The notes below the pieces were generated by a model, which was not told where the DNA came from, searched no databases, and worked only from the letters and a program-made list of their open reading frames with translations. Positions 25,998-35,741 of a stretch of DNA of 64,000 nucleotides are shown piece by piece. How positions within the stretch are numbered: position 1 is the stretch's first letter; each line of letters begins with the position of its first letter. Source of the stretch: Hahellaceae bacterium (GTDB taxonomy: Bacteria; Pseudomonadota; Gammaproteobacteria; Pseudomonadales; Oleiphilaceae); assembly GCA_016716085.1 (NCBI GenBank), contig JADJWY010000023.1:310001-374000 (forward strand), in the 5' to 3' direction. A program made the position numbers and the translations under genes.

Positions 25998-26939
25998 TTA
26001 GTCGAATAACTCTCCAGCGGGTCTGACAACGGGTTGGAAAACGGTAAAACTATCTGCGAAAGGAATACCGCCCAAATTGAGAAGCGCCTGATTACCTGCG
26101 TACGGACAATCCCGAACCAACAAAGGCGCCCACTGTTTTCTCAAATTTTCACTGGCACCTGCCCAGGTTCCGCCTTTTTCCAAATCGCTCTTAACCACCA
26201 CCACAGACTCGGACATGGCATAGATATATTTGTTTCTGGCCATTGCATTGCCCGTTGAAAAACCGGCCTCTGGGTAAAAGGGAGAGACCAGAGCCAGACA
26301 GTTACTCCGAAGCCCTTCGCGATAGATTTTGCTCGTCGCACTTTTTAACAGGCTGTCGGATAAAATTCCCAGCGATAAGCCGCCACATGCCAGTGCCGCC
26401 AGCATGGCCGCCTGGTCTACACCAGCAGCGCCCCCGGAAACAACACAATAGCCTTGAGAAACCGCTAATTCGGCCTTGCTTCGGGCAAATGCTTCATCGT
26501 CTTCCGCGACCTCGCGTGAGCCTACAAACCCAACACTCCGCGTGTTTAGCAGCGCCTGATTGCCCACCCCAAACAAAACGGGAGGACGACTGTCACCCAA
26601 CGCCTCGCGCAGCCGCCTTGGATAAGCCCTACTCGCTCTCGAAATCACCCATACCCCCGCCTGCTCCCATGATTCCAAAGCGAAGGCCATACTCACTTTA
26701 CGAGCCAGCAACGCCTGAATACGCTGTGTCTTTATTTTTCCTTTGGGGTCCGACCAATTCGCCAAAATGTCCCCGGCATGACTCAATAAACTTGCAGGCG
26801 TAAAACCACGTTGATGAAGCCAAATAGCGAAACGGCCATACTCTGTTGGCGTCAGGGGCTTAACCTCTTTTACTTCCTTTTTATTGAAATAGGTGGTCAA
26901 CAGTAACGTAGCCTGAAGAATGTCGTCTGTCGTCTGCAT
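25998..26939 (-). CDS. DprA-like nucleotide-binding protein, PsyrA-type antitoxin
   Basis: 313 residues with a DprA/Smf Rossmann core: VGFVGSREVAEDDEAFARSKAELA (about 135-158), VVSGGAAGVDQAAM (about 166-179) and late Rossmann elements (MSESVVVVKSDLEKGGTWAGA). The N-terminal 100 residues are helical. It follows the RecQ-like gene after 8 bp on the same strand. This pairing matches the PsyrTA system, in which a RecQ-family helicase is the toxin and a DprA-like protein the antitoxin; PsyrTA has anti-phage activity. The chromosomal competence DprA is an alternative, but its winged-helix tail is absent and the partner argues for PsyrA. Confidence 0.8.
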   Translation of the reverse strand: MQTTDDILQATLLLTTYFNKKEVKEVKPLTPTEYGRFAIWLHQRGFTPASLLSHAGDILANWSDPKGKIKTQRIQALLARKVSMAFALESWEQAGVWVISRASRAYPRRLREALGDSRPPVLFGVGNQALLNTRSVGFVGSREVAEDDEAFARSKAELAVSQGYCVVSGGAAGVDQAAMLAALACGGLSLGILSDSLLKSATSKIYREGLRSNCLALVSPFYPEAGFSTGNAMARNKYIYAMSESVVVVKSDLEKGGTWAGASENLRKQWAPLLVRDCPYAGNQALLNLGGIPFADSFTVFQPVVRPAGELFD

Positions 26940-26947
26940 GTAAGTTC

Positions 26948-29068
26948 CTAATTTCGGGTGCTGGTCAGAGCAACGGGATAAACGGCGCCGCTGCCATGGC
27001 GTCTTAAAAGTGCCGCAACCACCGTAAACGTCCAGCCTGAATCAACCGCGTCATCCAGCAGGAGTACAGGAGAGGAAGGGACCCGCGACTCCGCGATAGC
27101 GAAAGCCCCATCCAGATTTTCACTCCGTCGAAAATTGTTCTCCATCGTTTTCTGCGGAGGTCGAAGGCTTACCATTGCCACAGCGTCATGGCACGGTATA
27201 CCCAATGCATTGGCCAACTTGTTTGCAAAATTTTTCAAAACATCGGGATGCCGGAGCGATGGGACATAGGTTAACCAAAGCGGCGTGTCCGAAAGTGTCA
27301 TGGCGCTGATCATCTCAACCATAGGCGAAATCAACTCATCGCTGAAGTCATGATTTTCTTTACCTTCTGCCACCAGGTCTCCCCACCCCCCATCCCGCCA
27401 ACTCGATAGGGCCATACCCTCTTCAGCACACAGCGCACTATTTTTATACGGGAACTGGTAAACCGGAAATGCGGATCTAACGAGCTTACCAGAGGCGCCA
27501 AACATCTTTCGGGGCTTGATTTTAACGTATCGGTGCCGCATGAAAGTTGTGGCCGCCTGAATCAGTGACTTGGGCGCGGACACCTCCAGGGCATTGGTCG
27601 GCAAACAGTTAGCGCACTTACCACATTTTTCAACACAGTCATCATCCAGCGCATTGGCGAGAAATTTCATCAGGCATTCAGTGCTCGCATGATAGCGAAG
27701 CAATTCTTCCCATTCCCCTGCCTTAATCGAAGACAAGCGCGCAATGCGTTCATGAGGTAACTCATAATCCAGAGAGGTTCGATAATAGGTACTGCCATCT
27801 TTGTAGAGGGGTGACGGATTCTCCACACTCAAAAATTTAAGCACTTTTGCAATACTATCTGAGTCCAGGTTGGTGAATCGTTCGATTTCATATTTTTTTA
27901 GTCCATCCTCGTCTTCAATCACCTCAAGAATCTGAGCGACTTCATCTTCAGTTGGAAAGGCGCTTTGAATAAAGAAGGACTGAATTTTCTCATCTTCATC
28001 GCCAAGCATGAGCACACATCGTGCATTTTCGATTCCGCGCCCTGCCCGACCCACTTGTTGGTAATATTCAATGACATTACCGGGCGCCTGAAAATGGATA
28101 ATAAACCCGATATCCGGCTTGTCGTAGCCCATTCCCAGAGCGGAAGTTGCAACCAACACCTTCAGACGGTTATGGGTTAAATCATCTTCAAGTGCCAAAC
28201 GTACGTCATCATCGACCTCGCCGTGATACGAACTCGCCTGAATTCCATTGGCGCTCAGCCAGTCTGCAACCAAATCGCAATCGCGCACGGTTTTAGCGTA
28301 AACAATGCCGGTGTGATCCAGACTCGGGATAATTTTGGCTAACCAGGCCAGCCGAAAGGCTCTTGTTTTTTTCACAATATTCTGCACTTGCAAGGATGTC
28401 CGCATCAGCGGCCCTCGCAATAGAATCATCTCATTACCGATCTGTTCCTGAATATCCGCAATCACGCGATTATTGGCAGTGGCCGTCGTCGCCAGAATCG
28501 GCAGTCCCTTCGGCATCTTTTGAATAACACGTGCAATACGTCGGTAATCCGGCCTGAAATCATGCCCCCAATCAGAGATACAATGCGCTTCATCTATAAC
28601 GAAAAGCCCCGCCTTCGAAAACACATGCACCAAAACCTCACTGACAAACGAATCATTAGCCAGTTGTTCCGGAGAAATGATGATGGCATCAACCTTCCCT
28701 GACAGAATAAGCCGAATGGTTTCCTCGCGCTCCTGGTCACGCTGGGAGGAATTGATTGTTGCCACCTGCAACCCAGAGCGGGACGCGCTGGTAATCTGGT
28801 TGCGCATCAGCGCGATCAGGGGTGAAATAATGACGGAGGGTCCTTCTCCCTGTTCCCGCAACATTTGGGTGGCGATGAAATAAACGGCGCTCTTGCCCCA
28901 ACCTGTTTTTTGCACAACCAACAATTTCTTGCGGTTAACCACCAGTTCAAATATCGCCTCATATTGGTCACGATGAAACTGCGCCGATGGATTTTGCGTC
29001 ATTTCTTTCAATAAACTTTCTGCGCGCTCTCTCATAAGCAACTTTCTCGTTAGTTCAATGTTTTCCAT
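26948..29068 (-). CDS. RecQ-like helicase fused to a phosphoribosyltransferase domain, PsyrT-type toxin
   Basis: 706 residues. Helicase domains 1 and 2 are complete: Walker A QKTGWGKSAVYF (about 53-64), DEAH box VIDEAHCISDWGHDFRPDY (about 155-173), motif VI QQVGRAGRG. A cysteine cluster (CVEKCGKCANC) marks a RecQ-type zinc region. The C-terminus (about 600-706) carries VLLLDDAVDSGWTF, a PRPP-binding-loop signature of type I phosphoribosyltransferases. Helicase-PRTase proteins next to DprA-like proteins correspond to PsyrTA. The biochemical role of the PRTase is unknown. This is separate from the chromosomal RecQ at 2-1558, which lacks the PRTase. Confidence 0.88.
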   Translation of the reverse strand: MENIELTRKLLMRERAESLLKEMTQNPSAQFHRDQYEAIFELVVNRKKLLVVQKTGWGKSAVYFIATQMLREQGEGPSVIISPLIALMRNQITSASRSGLQVATINSSQRDQEREETIRLILSGKVDAIIISPEQLANDSFVSEVLVHVFSKAGLFVIDEAHCISDWGHDFRPDYRRIARVIQKMPKGLPILATTATANNRVIADIQEQIGNEMILLRGPLMRTSLQVQNIVKKTRAFRLAWLAKIIPSLDHTGIVYAKTVRDCDLVADWLSANGIQASSYHGEVDDDVRLALEDDLTHNRLKVLVATSALGMGYDKPDIGFIIHFQAPGNVIEYYQQVGRAGRGIENARCVLMLGDEDEKIQSFFIQSAFPTEDEVAQILEVIEDEDGLKKYEIERFTNLDSDSIAKVLKFLSVENPSPLYKDGSTYYRTSLDYELPHERIARLSSIKAGEWEELLRYHASTECLMKFLANALDDDCVEKCGKCANCLPTNALEVSAPKSLIQAATTFMRHRYVKIKPRKMFGASGKLVRSAFPVYQFPYKNSALCAEEGMALSSWRDGGWGDLVAEGKENHDFSDELISPMVEMISAMTLSDTPLWLTYVPSLRHPDVLKNFANKLANALGIPCHDAVAMVSLRPPQKTMENNFRRSENLDGAFAIAESRVPSSPVLLLDDAVDSGWTFTVVAALLRRHGSGAVYPVALTSTRN

Positions 29069-29156
29069 TCTTCTGATCGACAGTGGGCAATTTGTTTTGC
29101 GGGGCTGAGTTCAGTAAAGCGTAAGCGGGTACCGGGCTTCCTCACATTGGGCGGGT

Positions 29157-29634
29157 TCAGTTTGAAGGCAGGCGCGAAAGATCACGTTTGCACTCTTTGG
29201 AATGATGTCCAGAAAAGAGGATACATCCGCACGAATGCTGACTATCAAACGGAAATCCACATTCTGTCGAAAAAAGAAAAACATCCTCATCACCTAAAAC
29301 GTCATCGTAACTGAGAAACACTGACGCATCGTAAAGGTATTGCTCTCCATATCGAATACTCGAATTGTCGTCAAAGGTAATTCGGGCATCCCAAATCAGA
29401 CTGATCGTATCGCCTGGGTAAAAATGATTTTCTTCTTCACCGAGCGGAATACCCATGTTAAAAACTCTTGGATGAAGTGGCGTGTCTGCAAATTTAAAAA
29501 TAACGTTTCTTGCGTTATCGTCTGAAGACCCATCGGGGGGTATTGGGAAGTGATGTCGAAACACTACCGCCGCCTCCTCCACATGCCGTTAAACTAGCAA
29601 AAACGCAATAAGTCATCGCAATTTTTCGAATCAT
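29157..29634 (-). pseudogene. Frameshifted lipoprotein gene
   Basis: Reading from ATG 29634, with an excellent AAGGAGA site, gives MIRKIAMTYCVFASLTACGGGGG, a signal peptide with lipobox LTAC, but this frame stops about 35 residues on. The 141-residue ORF downstream (ending at 29157) is in another frame and has no signal. The two join if one base is removed from the run of six C (minus strand; G at 29535-29540), giving a secreted, acidic protein of about 158 residues with several cysteines near its end (CGFPF, HSCGCILF). It is either a real frameshift, a phase-variable homopolymer or a sequencing error. No family recognised. It sits between the PsyrTA pair and the distal CRISPR end. Confidence 0.65.
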
Positions 29635-29676
29635 TTAAAATCTCCTTTTCTTTTTTATAAAACACAAATTTCCAAT

Positions 29677-29712
29677 GTGCTTATATTCATTCCCGTGAGA
29701 GAACTTTTCTAA
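29677..29712 (-). repeat. Highly decayed CRISPR repeat beyond the trailer end
   Basis: TGAGAGAACTTTTCTAAT (29695-29712) matches 16 of the last 18 bases of the repeat (TGAGGGAACTTATCTAAT), preceded by weak similarity. It lies about one repeat-spacer unit before the first countable repeat, and so looks like a relic of an older array end. Confidence 0.55.
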
Positions 29713-29747
29713 TATCCCGGAACTGGAAGACAATATCTGCGAGTATG

Positions 29748-32700
29748 GTCTTAATCAATTTTATATGAGGTAAATTATATAATCGAATATTTCTTTCCAC
29801 ATTAATTGGAATAGCAGTCTTAATCCATTTTATGAGAGGGAACTTATCTAATCCATTGAGCTTGACAGCTGGGAGCGGAAACTTGAGTCTTAATCCCTTT
29901 TATATGAGGGAACTTATCTAATCGATGCGTAACCGACATAGAGGAGCAGATCGGTCTTAATCCATTTTATATGAGGGAACTTATCTAATGCCACTCACTA
30001 GGGGCATACCCCTAGACACCAGGTCTTAATCCCTTTTATATGAGGGAACTTATCTAATGAAGAATGGCAACAAGGATGGAGGCTGATGGGGTCTTAATCC
30101 CTTTTATATGAGGGAACTTATCTAATCGCAAGATCTATCGAAATTAGGCAGCATCAAAGGGTCTTAATCCCTTTTATATGAGGGAACTTATCTAATTTAT
30201 CGGTTTCGCCATGCGCTTCGAGCTTTTTAAGTCTTAATCCCTTTTATATGAGGGAACTTATCTAATCGCTTCTTTCTGACTGTTTACCTTTCCGTCTTCG
30301 GTCTTAATCCCTTTTATATGAGGGAACTTATCTAATTACAGAATATCTGAACGGAGAGTACTGGGATAGGTCTTAATCCCTTTTATATGAGGGAACTTAT
30401 CTAATGTATTATGCGCACTAAACAAACGGAAAAGAGATTGTCTTAATCCCTTTTATATGAGGGAACTTATCTAATATCTACAACGTGTCTGTATAGACGT
30501 CACCGCGTCTTAATCCCTTTTATATGAGGGAACTTATCTAATTTTTACCCGGCACTATCACTAAATAAGGAGAGGTCTTAATCCCTTTTATATGAGGGAA
30601 CTTATCTAATATATGCACAGTATAAATATATGGGCAAATTTGTCTTAATCCCTTTTATATGAGGGAACTTATCTAATGTTGGCCTGGGCTGCATATAACG
30701 ATGAGGAGTTGTCTTAATCCCTTTTATATGAGGGAACTTATCTAATAAGCAAAACAAGCAATAGAAAAACTGCTTACCGTCTTAATCCCTTTTATATGAG
30801 GGAACTTATCTAATATGCTGGCCTGATGGATGTGAAGCTGGGCAGCTGTCTTAATCCCTTTTATATGAGGGAACTTATCTAATAACAGCGACTCTATGTA
30901 GCTAGGGATTTACTACGTCTTAATCCCTTTTATATGAGGGAACTTATCTAATCATTCCAGTCACTGCATATCGGCCGTCTTAATCCCTTTTATATGAGGG
31001 AACTTATCTAATCAAGGTTATCTGGATAAATCTGCATTGGAGAAGGTCTTAATCCCTTTTATATGAGGGAACTTATCTAATAGTGGATGAAGCAGAGCTG
31101 GCGGCCTGACAGCAGTCTTAATCCCTTTTATATGAGGGAACTTATCTAATGCATGGTTTGTGGAATACGGCGGGTTAGTGGTGGGTCTTAATCCCTTTTA
31201 TATGAGGGAACTTATCTAATGCAACAGCATTAGATACCAGTTTTGAATACTGGTCTTAATCCCTTTTATATGAGGGAACTTATCTAATACATATGAGGAA
31301 GCCACCCTCACTAAACAGCCACTGTCTTAATCCCTTTTATATGAGGGAACTTATCTAATCGAACGATAAAGCGTATAAGAACTATGTACAAAATGTCTTA
31401 ATCCCTTTTATATGAGGGAACTTATCTAATACAAGATGCTAGTTCTTGCAGAGGTAATGCAGGAGTCTTAATCCCTTTTATATGAGGGAACTTATCTAAT
31501 CACATCGCGGTTCAAAAGCCGAAATAGACCTCGTCTTAATCCCTTTTATATGAGGGAACTTATCTAATGAACTGAGGAGATACACCATGATCAAGCAATT
31601 GTCTTAATCCCTTTTATATGAGGGAACTTATCTAATACCTCAACGAAAATGAAGAACTTCGGGAGCGTCTGTCTTAATCCCTTTTATATGAGGGAACTTA
31701 TCTAATCACATAGAGGCTCCAAAGTCGAAATCGACCTCTGTCTTAATCCCTTTTATATGAGGGAACTTATCTAATCAAATCTGGGGTAATATGAGGCTGG
31801 TCGATAATTGTCTTAATCCCTTTTATATGAGGGAACTTATCTAATCAACTTGTCGCGGCATTTAAGCTGCTGGCTACAGGTCTTAATCCCTTCTATATGA
31901 GGGAACTTATCTAATTCAACGAAATCACGACACAGCTAGGCCACTTTCGTCTTAATCCCTTTTATATGAGGGAACTTATCTAATTTTATAAAGGGGGCAT
32001 TGGGTGAAGGTATGAAGTCTTAATCCCTTTTATATGAGGGAACTTATCTAATCGAGATGGACGGTGGCAAAGATCGGGCGTAAAATGTCTTAATCCCTTT
32101 TATATGAGGGAACTTATCTAATAAATGAAAATTTACTACGTATCAGCGCCATATGTCTTAATCCCTTTTATATGAGGGAACTTATCTAATGCCACTAGCC
32201 CCTAACAATGAGGAACAAAAAAGTCTTAATCCCTTTTATATGAGGGAACTTATCTAATGCCAGCGATCCTCTTTATACGCTCAAAGGCGACGTCTTAATC
32301 CCTTTTATATGAGGGAACTTATCTAATGGCAGCGCAAGCGGGAATCGGGGCTTGTGCCGTCTTAATCCCTTTTATATGAGGGAACTTATCTAATACTTCG
32401 TTCCCGCGCAGGTAGACTGCAACCTGAGTCTTAATCCCTTTTATATGAGGGAACTTATCTAATCCCCTTGGATACATCTGAGGGGGAAATAGAGAAGGTC
32501 TTAATCCCTTTTATATGAGGGAACTTATCTAATGCTGGAGAAGAAGTTATCATCCATGCCGGACGGGTCTTAATCCCTTTTATATGAGGGAACTTATCTA
32601 ATGGACCATACGGTAGTTACTCCCTACTGAGACTTGTCTTAATCCCTTTTATATGAGGGAACTTATCTAATCTATGCAACGAAGAAGTGCATATAGAACA

Positions 32701-35338
32701 GATTGGTCTTAATCCCTTTTATATGAGGGAACTTATCTAATTTGGCGTGGAAATCAAACATATTTCTGGAAGTAGTCTTAATCCCTTTTATATGAGGGAA
32801 CTTATCTAATAGCAAACCCGATACAGTTGCGCCCAGTCCGTCGTCTTAATCCCTTTTATATGAGGGAACTTATCTAATAGTTAGGGACTGTCGCATAACG
32901 ATCAGCGTTAATGTCTTAATCCCTTTTATATGAGGGAACTTATCTAATGAAAATAATGACTATATAACTGAGGGTAGCCGGTCTTAATCCCTTTTATATG
33001 AGGGAACTTATCTAATCTTTCAAATCACCAAAAAACTCCTGTTCCAAGAGTCTTAATCCCTTTTATATGAGGGAACTTATCTAATTGTATCGAGCACCCC
33101 GTTCGCATACTCCAGTGTGGTCTTAATCCCTTTTATATGAGGGAACTTATCTAATGTGATGGTCGTCTAGAGAAGAAGCTCGCCGCTGTCTTAATCCCTT
33201 TTATATGAGGGAACTTATCTAATCGGAGCGATTGCCTTCTTACGATCTGTATTATCTGTCTTAATCCCTTTTATATGAGGGAACTTATCTAATTTTACAG
33301 CATCATCGTCATCGTAATCAGCTCACTGTCTTAATCCCTTTTATATGAGGGAACTTATCTAATTACGGTGGCTTGGTTGTTGGCGATGTGGGGGAAGTCT
33401 TAATCCCTTTTATATGAGGGAACTTATCTAATTTCCTGCATGAAATGTCTCTCGATGATAAGAGTCTTAATCCCTTTTATATGAGGGAACTTATCTAATA
33501 TTGGATAGCAGGGAAGCATGGAGTCCAGTTGGTGTCTTAATCCCTTTTATATGAGGGAACTTATCTAATACATACAGACCAGAGAAAGTTCTGGCTGTAG
33601 CAGTCTTAATCCCTTTTATATGAGGGAACTTATCTAATAAAGGGCGTATAATAGGTTTCGTAGGGTAAGGTCTTAATCCCTTTTATATGAGGGAACTTAT
33701 CTAATCCATTGGATACCTCAGGCAGACAAAAGGTCTTAATCCCTTTTATATGAGGGAACTTATCTAATGTCAGCTTCCGCATGGCACGGAGGTCAATCTG
33801 AAGTCTTAATCCCTTTTATATGAGGGAACTTATCTAATCTCTGCGTAGCGGCAGAGACCGAGGCGAGTGAGTCTTAATCCCTTTTATATGAGGGAACTTA
33901 TCTAATGGCCAAAAAGCCACGATTGACCTCTAACCCCAAGGTCTTAATCCCTTTTATATGAGGGAACTTATCTAATGAGTCGTTGACACGCTCATTAGGC
34001 CGCTATTGGGTCTTAATCCCTTTTATATGAGGGAACTTATCTAATTGGACGTTAACCCTCGGATTAGTGAGTCTTAATCCCTTTTATATGAGGAACTTAT
34101 CTAATAGCTAAGCCCTCTGCAAACAGCTTGTGAATGTCTTAATCCCTTTTATATGAGGGAACTTATCTAATCCATGAAACAAATCTACAACATTCTATGC
34201 ATTTCGTCTTAATCCCTTTTATATGAGGGAACTTATCTAACAGAGCCGTAAGAAGATGAATACATAGTTCACGGGTCTTAATCCCTTTTATATGAGGGAA
34301 CTTATCTAATCGTGACGCTTTTGATCGAACAAGGGCATGGTCTTAATCCCTTTTATGAGGGAACTTATCTAATACAGGTTGGTAAAACCGCAGGCCAGGT
34401 CTTAATCCCTTTTATATGAGGGAACTTATCTAATTCATGATTCTCAGATGGTAGCCAGAGGTCTTAATCCCTTTTATATGAGGGGAACTTATCTAATAAT
34501 ATTGGCAATTTGGGCTGCTAGATTACTGGGTCTTAATCCCTTTTATATGAGGGAACTTATCTAATAAAAAGGGAGTGGTGATATGAATCTGAAAAAAGTC
34601 TTAATCCCTTTTATATGAGGGAACTTATCTAATCAATTATAACGTGACACTGGGTCTTAATCCCTTTTTATGGGGACTTATCTAATGGTTACGAAGTTGG
34701 CAGGGTCTTAATCCCTTTTATATGAGGGAACTTATCTAATCTATCCTCAGACGGTAAGGATTTGTGGACTCTGTCTTAATCCCTTTTATATGAGGGAACT
34801 TATCTAATTGTTGTTGGCTGAGGGGTTGGCGAGCAGTCTTAATCCCTTTTATATGAGGGAACTTATCTAATCTGCGAACACAGAACGATTGTTCACCTAG
34901 GTCTTAATCCCTTTTATATGAGGGAACTTATCTAATGAAAGCAATCGTCGCTAATCACAAAGTCTTAATCCCTTTTATATGAGGGAACTTATCTAATTCC
35001 GAGCACTTCAGTCGGGGGATCCCCTTAAACACGTCTTAATCCCTTTTATATGAGGGAACTTATCTAATTCGTTCTTTGACAATCCCACTTGCCCATGGTC
35101 AGTCTTAATCCCTTTTATATGAGGGAACTTATCTAATTAGTATGCACGCCAAAACTGGGCCCTGTTGGTCTTAATCCCTTTTATATGAGGGAACTTATCT
35201 AATGAAGTGGAAACGAGAGACGAAGCCTTGGGGAAGTCTTAATCCCTTTTATATGAGGGAACTTATCTAATCAATACGAAAGTTTATAAATAGCCGATTA
35301 TAGTCTTAATCCCTTTTATATGAGGGAACTTATCTAAT
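29748..35338 (-). CRISPR. CRISPR array, 83 repeats of 36 bp
   Basis: I counted 83 repeat starts (first 29748, last 35303), with spacers mostly 30-36 bp. On the plus strand the repeat begins GTCTTAATCCCTTTTATATG and ends AGGGAACTTATCTAAT. It has a short dyad, TCCCT / AGGGA. Transcription is inferred to be leftward: cas2 and an AT-rich leader lie to the right, decayed repeats (29748, 29817, 29954) lie at the left, and the minus-strand repeat then ends GGGATTAAGAC, so Cas6 cutting below the stem would leave the 8-nt handle ATTAAGAC, similar to the type III ATTGAAAC. Repeats at 34071, 34206, 34340, 34461 and 34654 carry indels or a substitution. Both the III-A and III-D complexes probably draw crRNAs from this array. 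Confidence 0.99.
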
Positions 35339-35462
35339 AGCGACACACTAAAAATAGCCGCAAAATCAGATTGTTGCAAAGGGCACTAAGGGCACTTTGG
35401 CAAAAATAAATTTTGTACATTTTTTATCCTATTTTTTAAAGAGCACTTATTACCGGATCAGG
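35339..35462 (-). promoter_or_regulatory. CRISPR leader
   Basis: 124 bp, AT-rich, between the last perfect repeat and the cas2 stop codon. It contains a tandem 9-bp repeat AAGGGCACT (35379-35387 and 35388-35396) and a related AAAGAGCACTT near 35438, candidates for integration-directing or promoter elements. New spacers are expected to enter at this end. Confidence 0.7.
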
Positions 35463-35741
35463 CTAAATAAGGAGGAATCCACCCTCCAGGTAGGGTTGCC
35501 CCAGTACCTCCGCCTTTTCCATCGCACAACAACCATACACTCTCACGTCGTCCACATCTTCATCCATAATGCTTCGGGCATCCTCAATGATATCATCCAT
35601 CTCCCGGCGTGTCGCGGTGATATAAAACACGGATTTTTGCACATGCAACCCGTGATTTTTCATGCACTTGCACATTTTTGTCAACCGTTTTGGGCACCGT
35701 ATATCATAAGCCAGTATCCAGTATAGAGGTCGCTCAGCCAT
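35463..35741 (-). CDS. cas2: Cas2 (array-proximal copy)
   Basis: 92 residues from ATG 35741 (GGAGGA ribosome-binding site), the last gene before the leader. The ferredoxin-like Cas2 fold begins RPLYWILAYDIRCPKRLTKM, in which AYDI holds the conserved aspartate, followed by NHGLHVQKSVFYITATRREMDDI. Cas2 bridges two Cas1 dimers during spacer integration. The start overlaps the preceding Cas1-like gene by 8 bp. It is divergent from the second Cas2 at 37448 (only motif-level similarity by eye), so this is not a recent duplication. The longer in-frame start at 35774 is less likely because it lies deeper inside the upstream gene. Confidence 0.92.
   Translation of the reverse strand: MAERPLYWILAYDIRCPKRLTKMCKCMKNHGLHVQKSVFYITATRREMDDIIEDARSIMDEDVDDVRVYGCCAMEKAEVLGQPYLEGGFLLI

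Noticed and set aside
29748..35338. Short ORFs within the array region
   Set aside because: They are by-products of the repeat-spacer sequence; none has a ribosome-binding site of its own or spans more than a few units.
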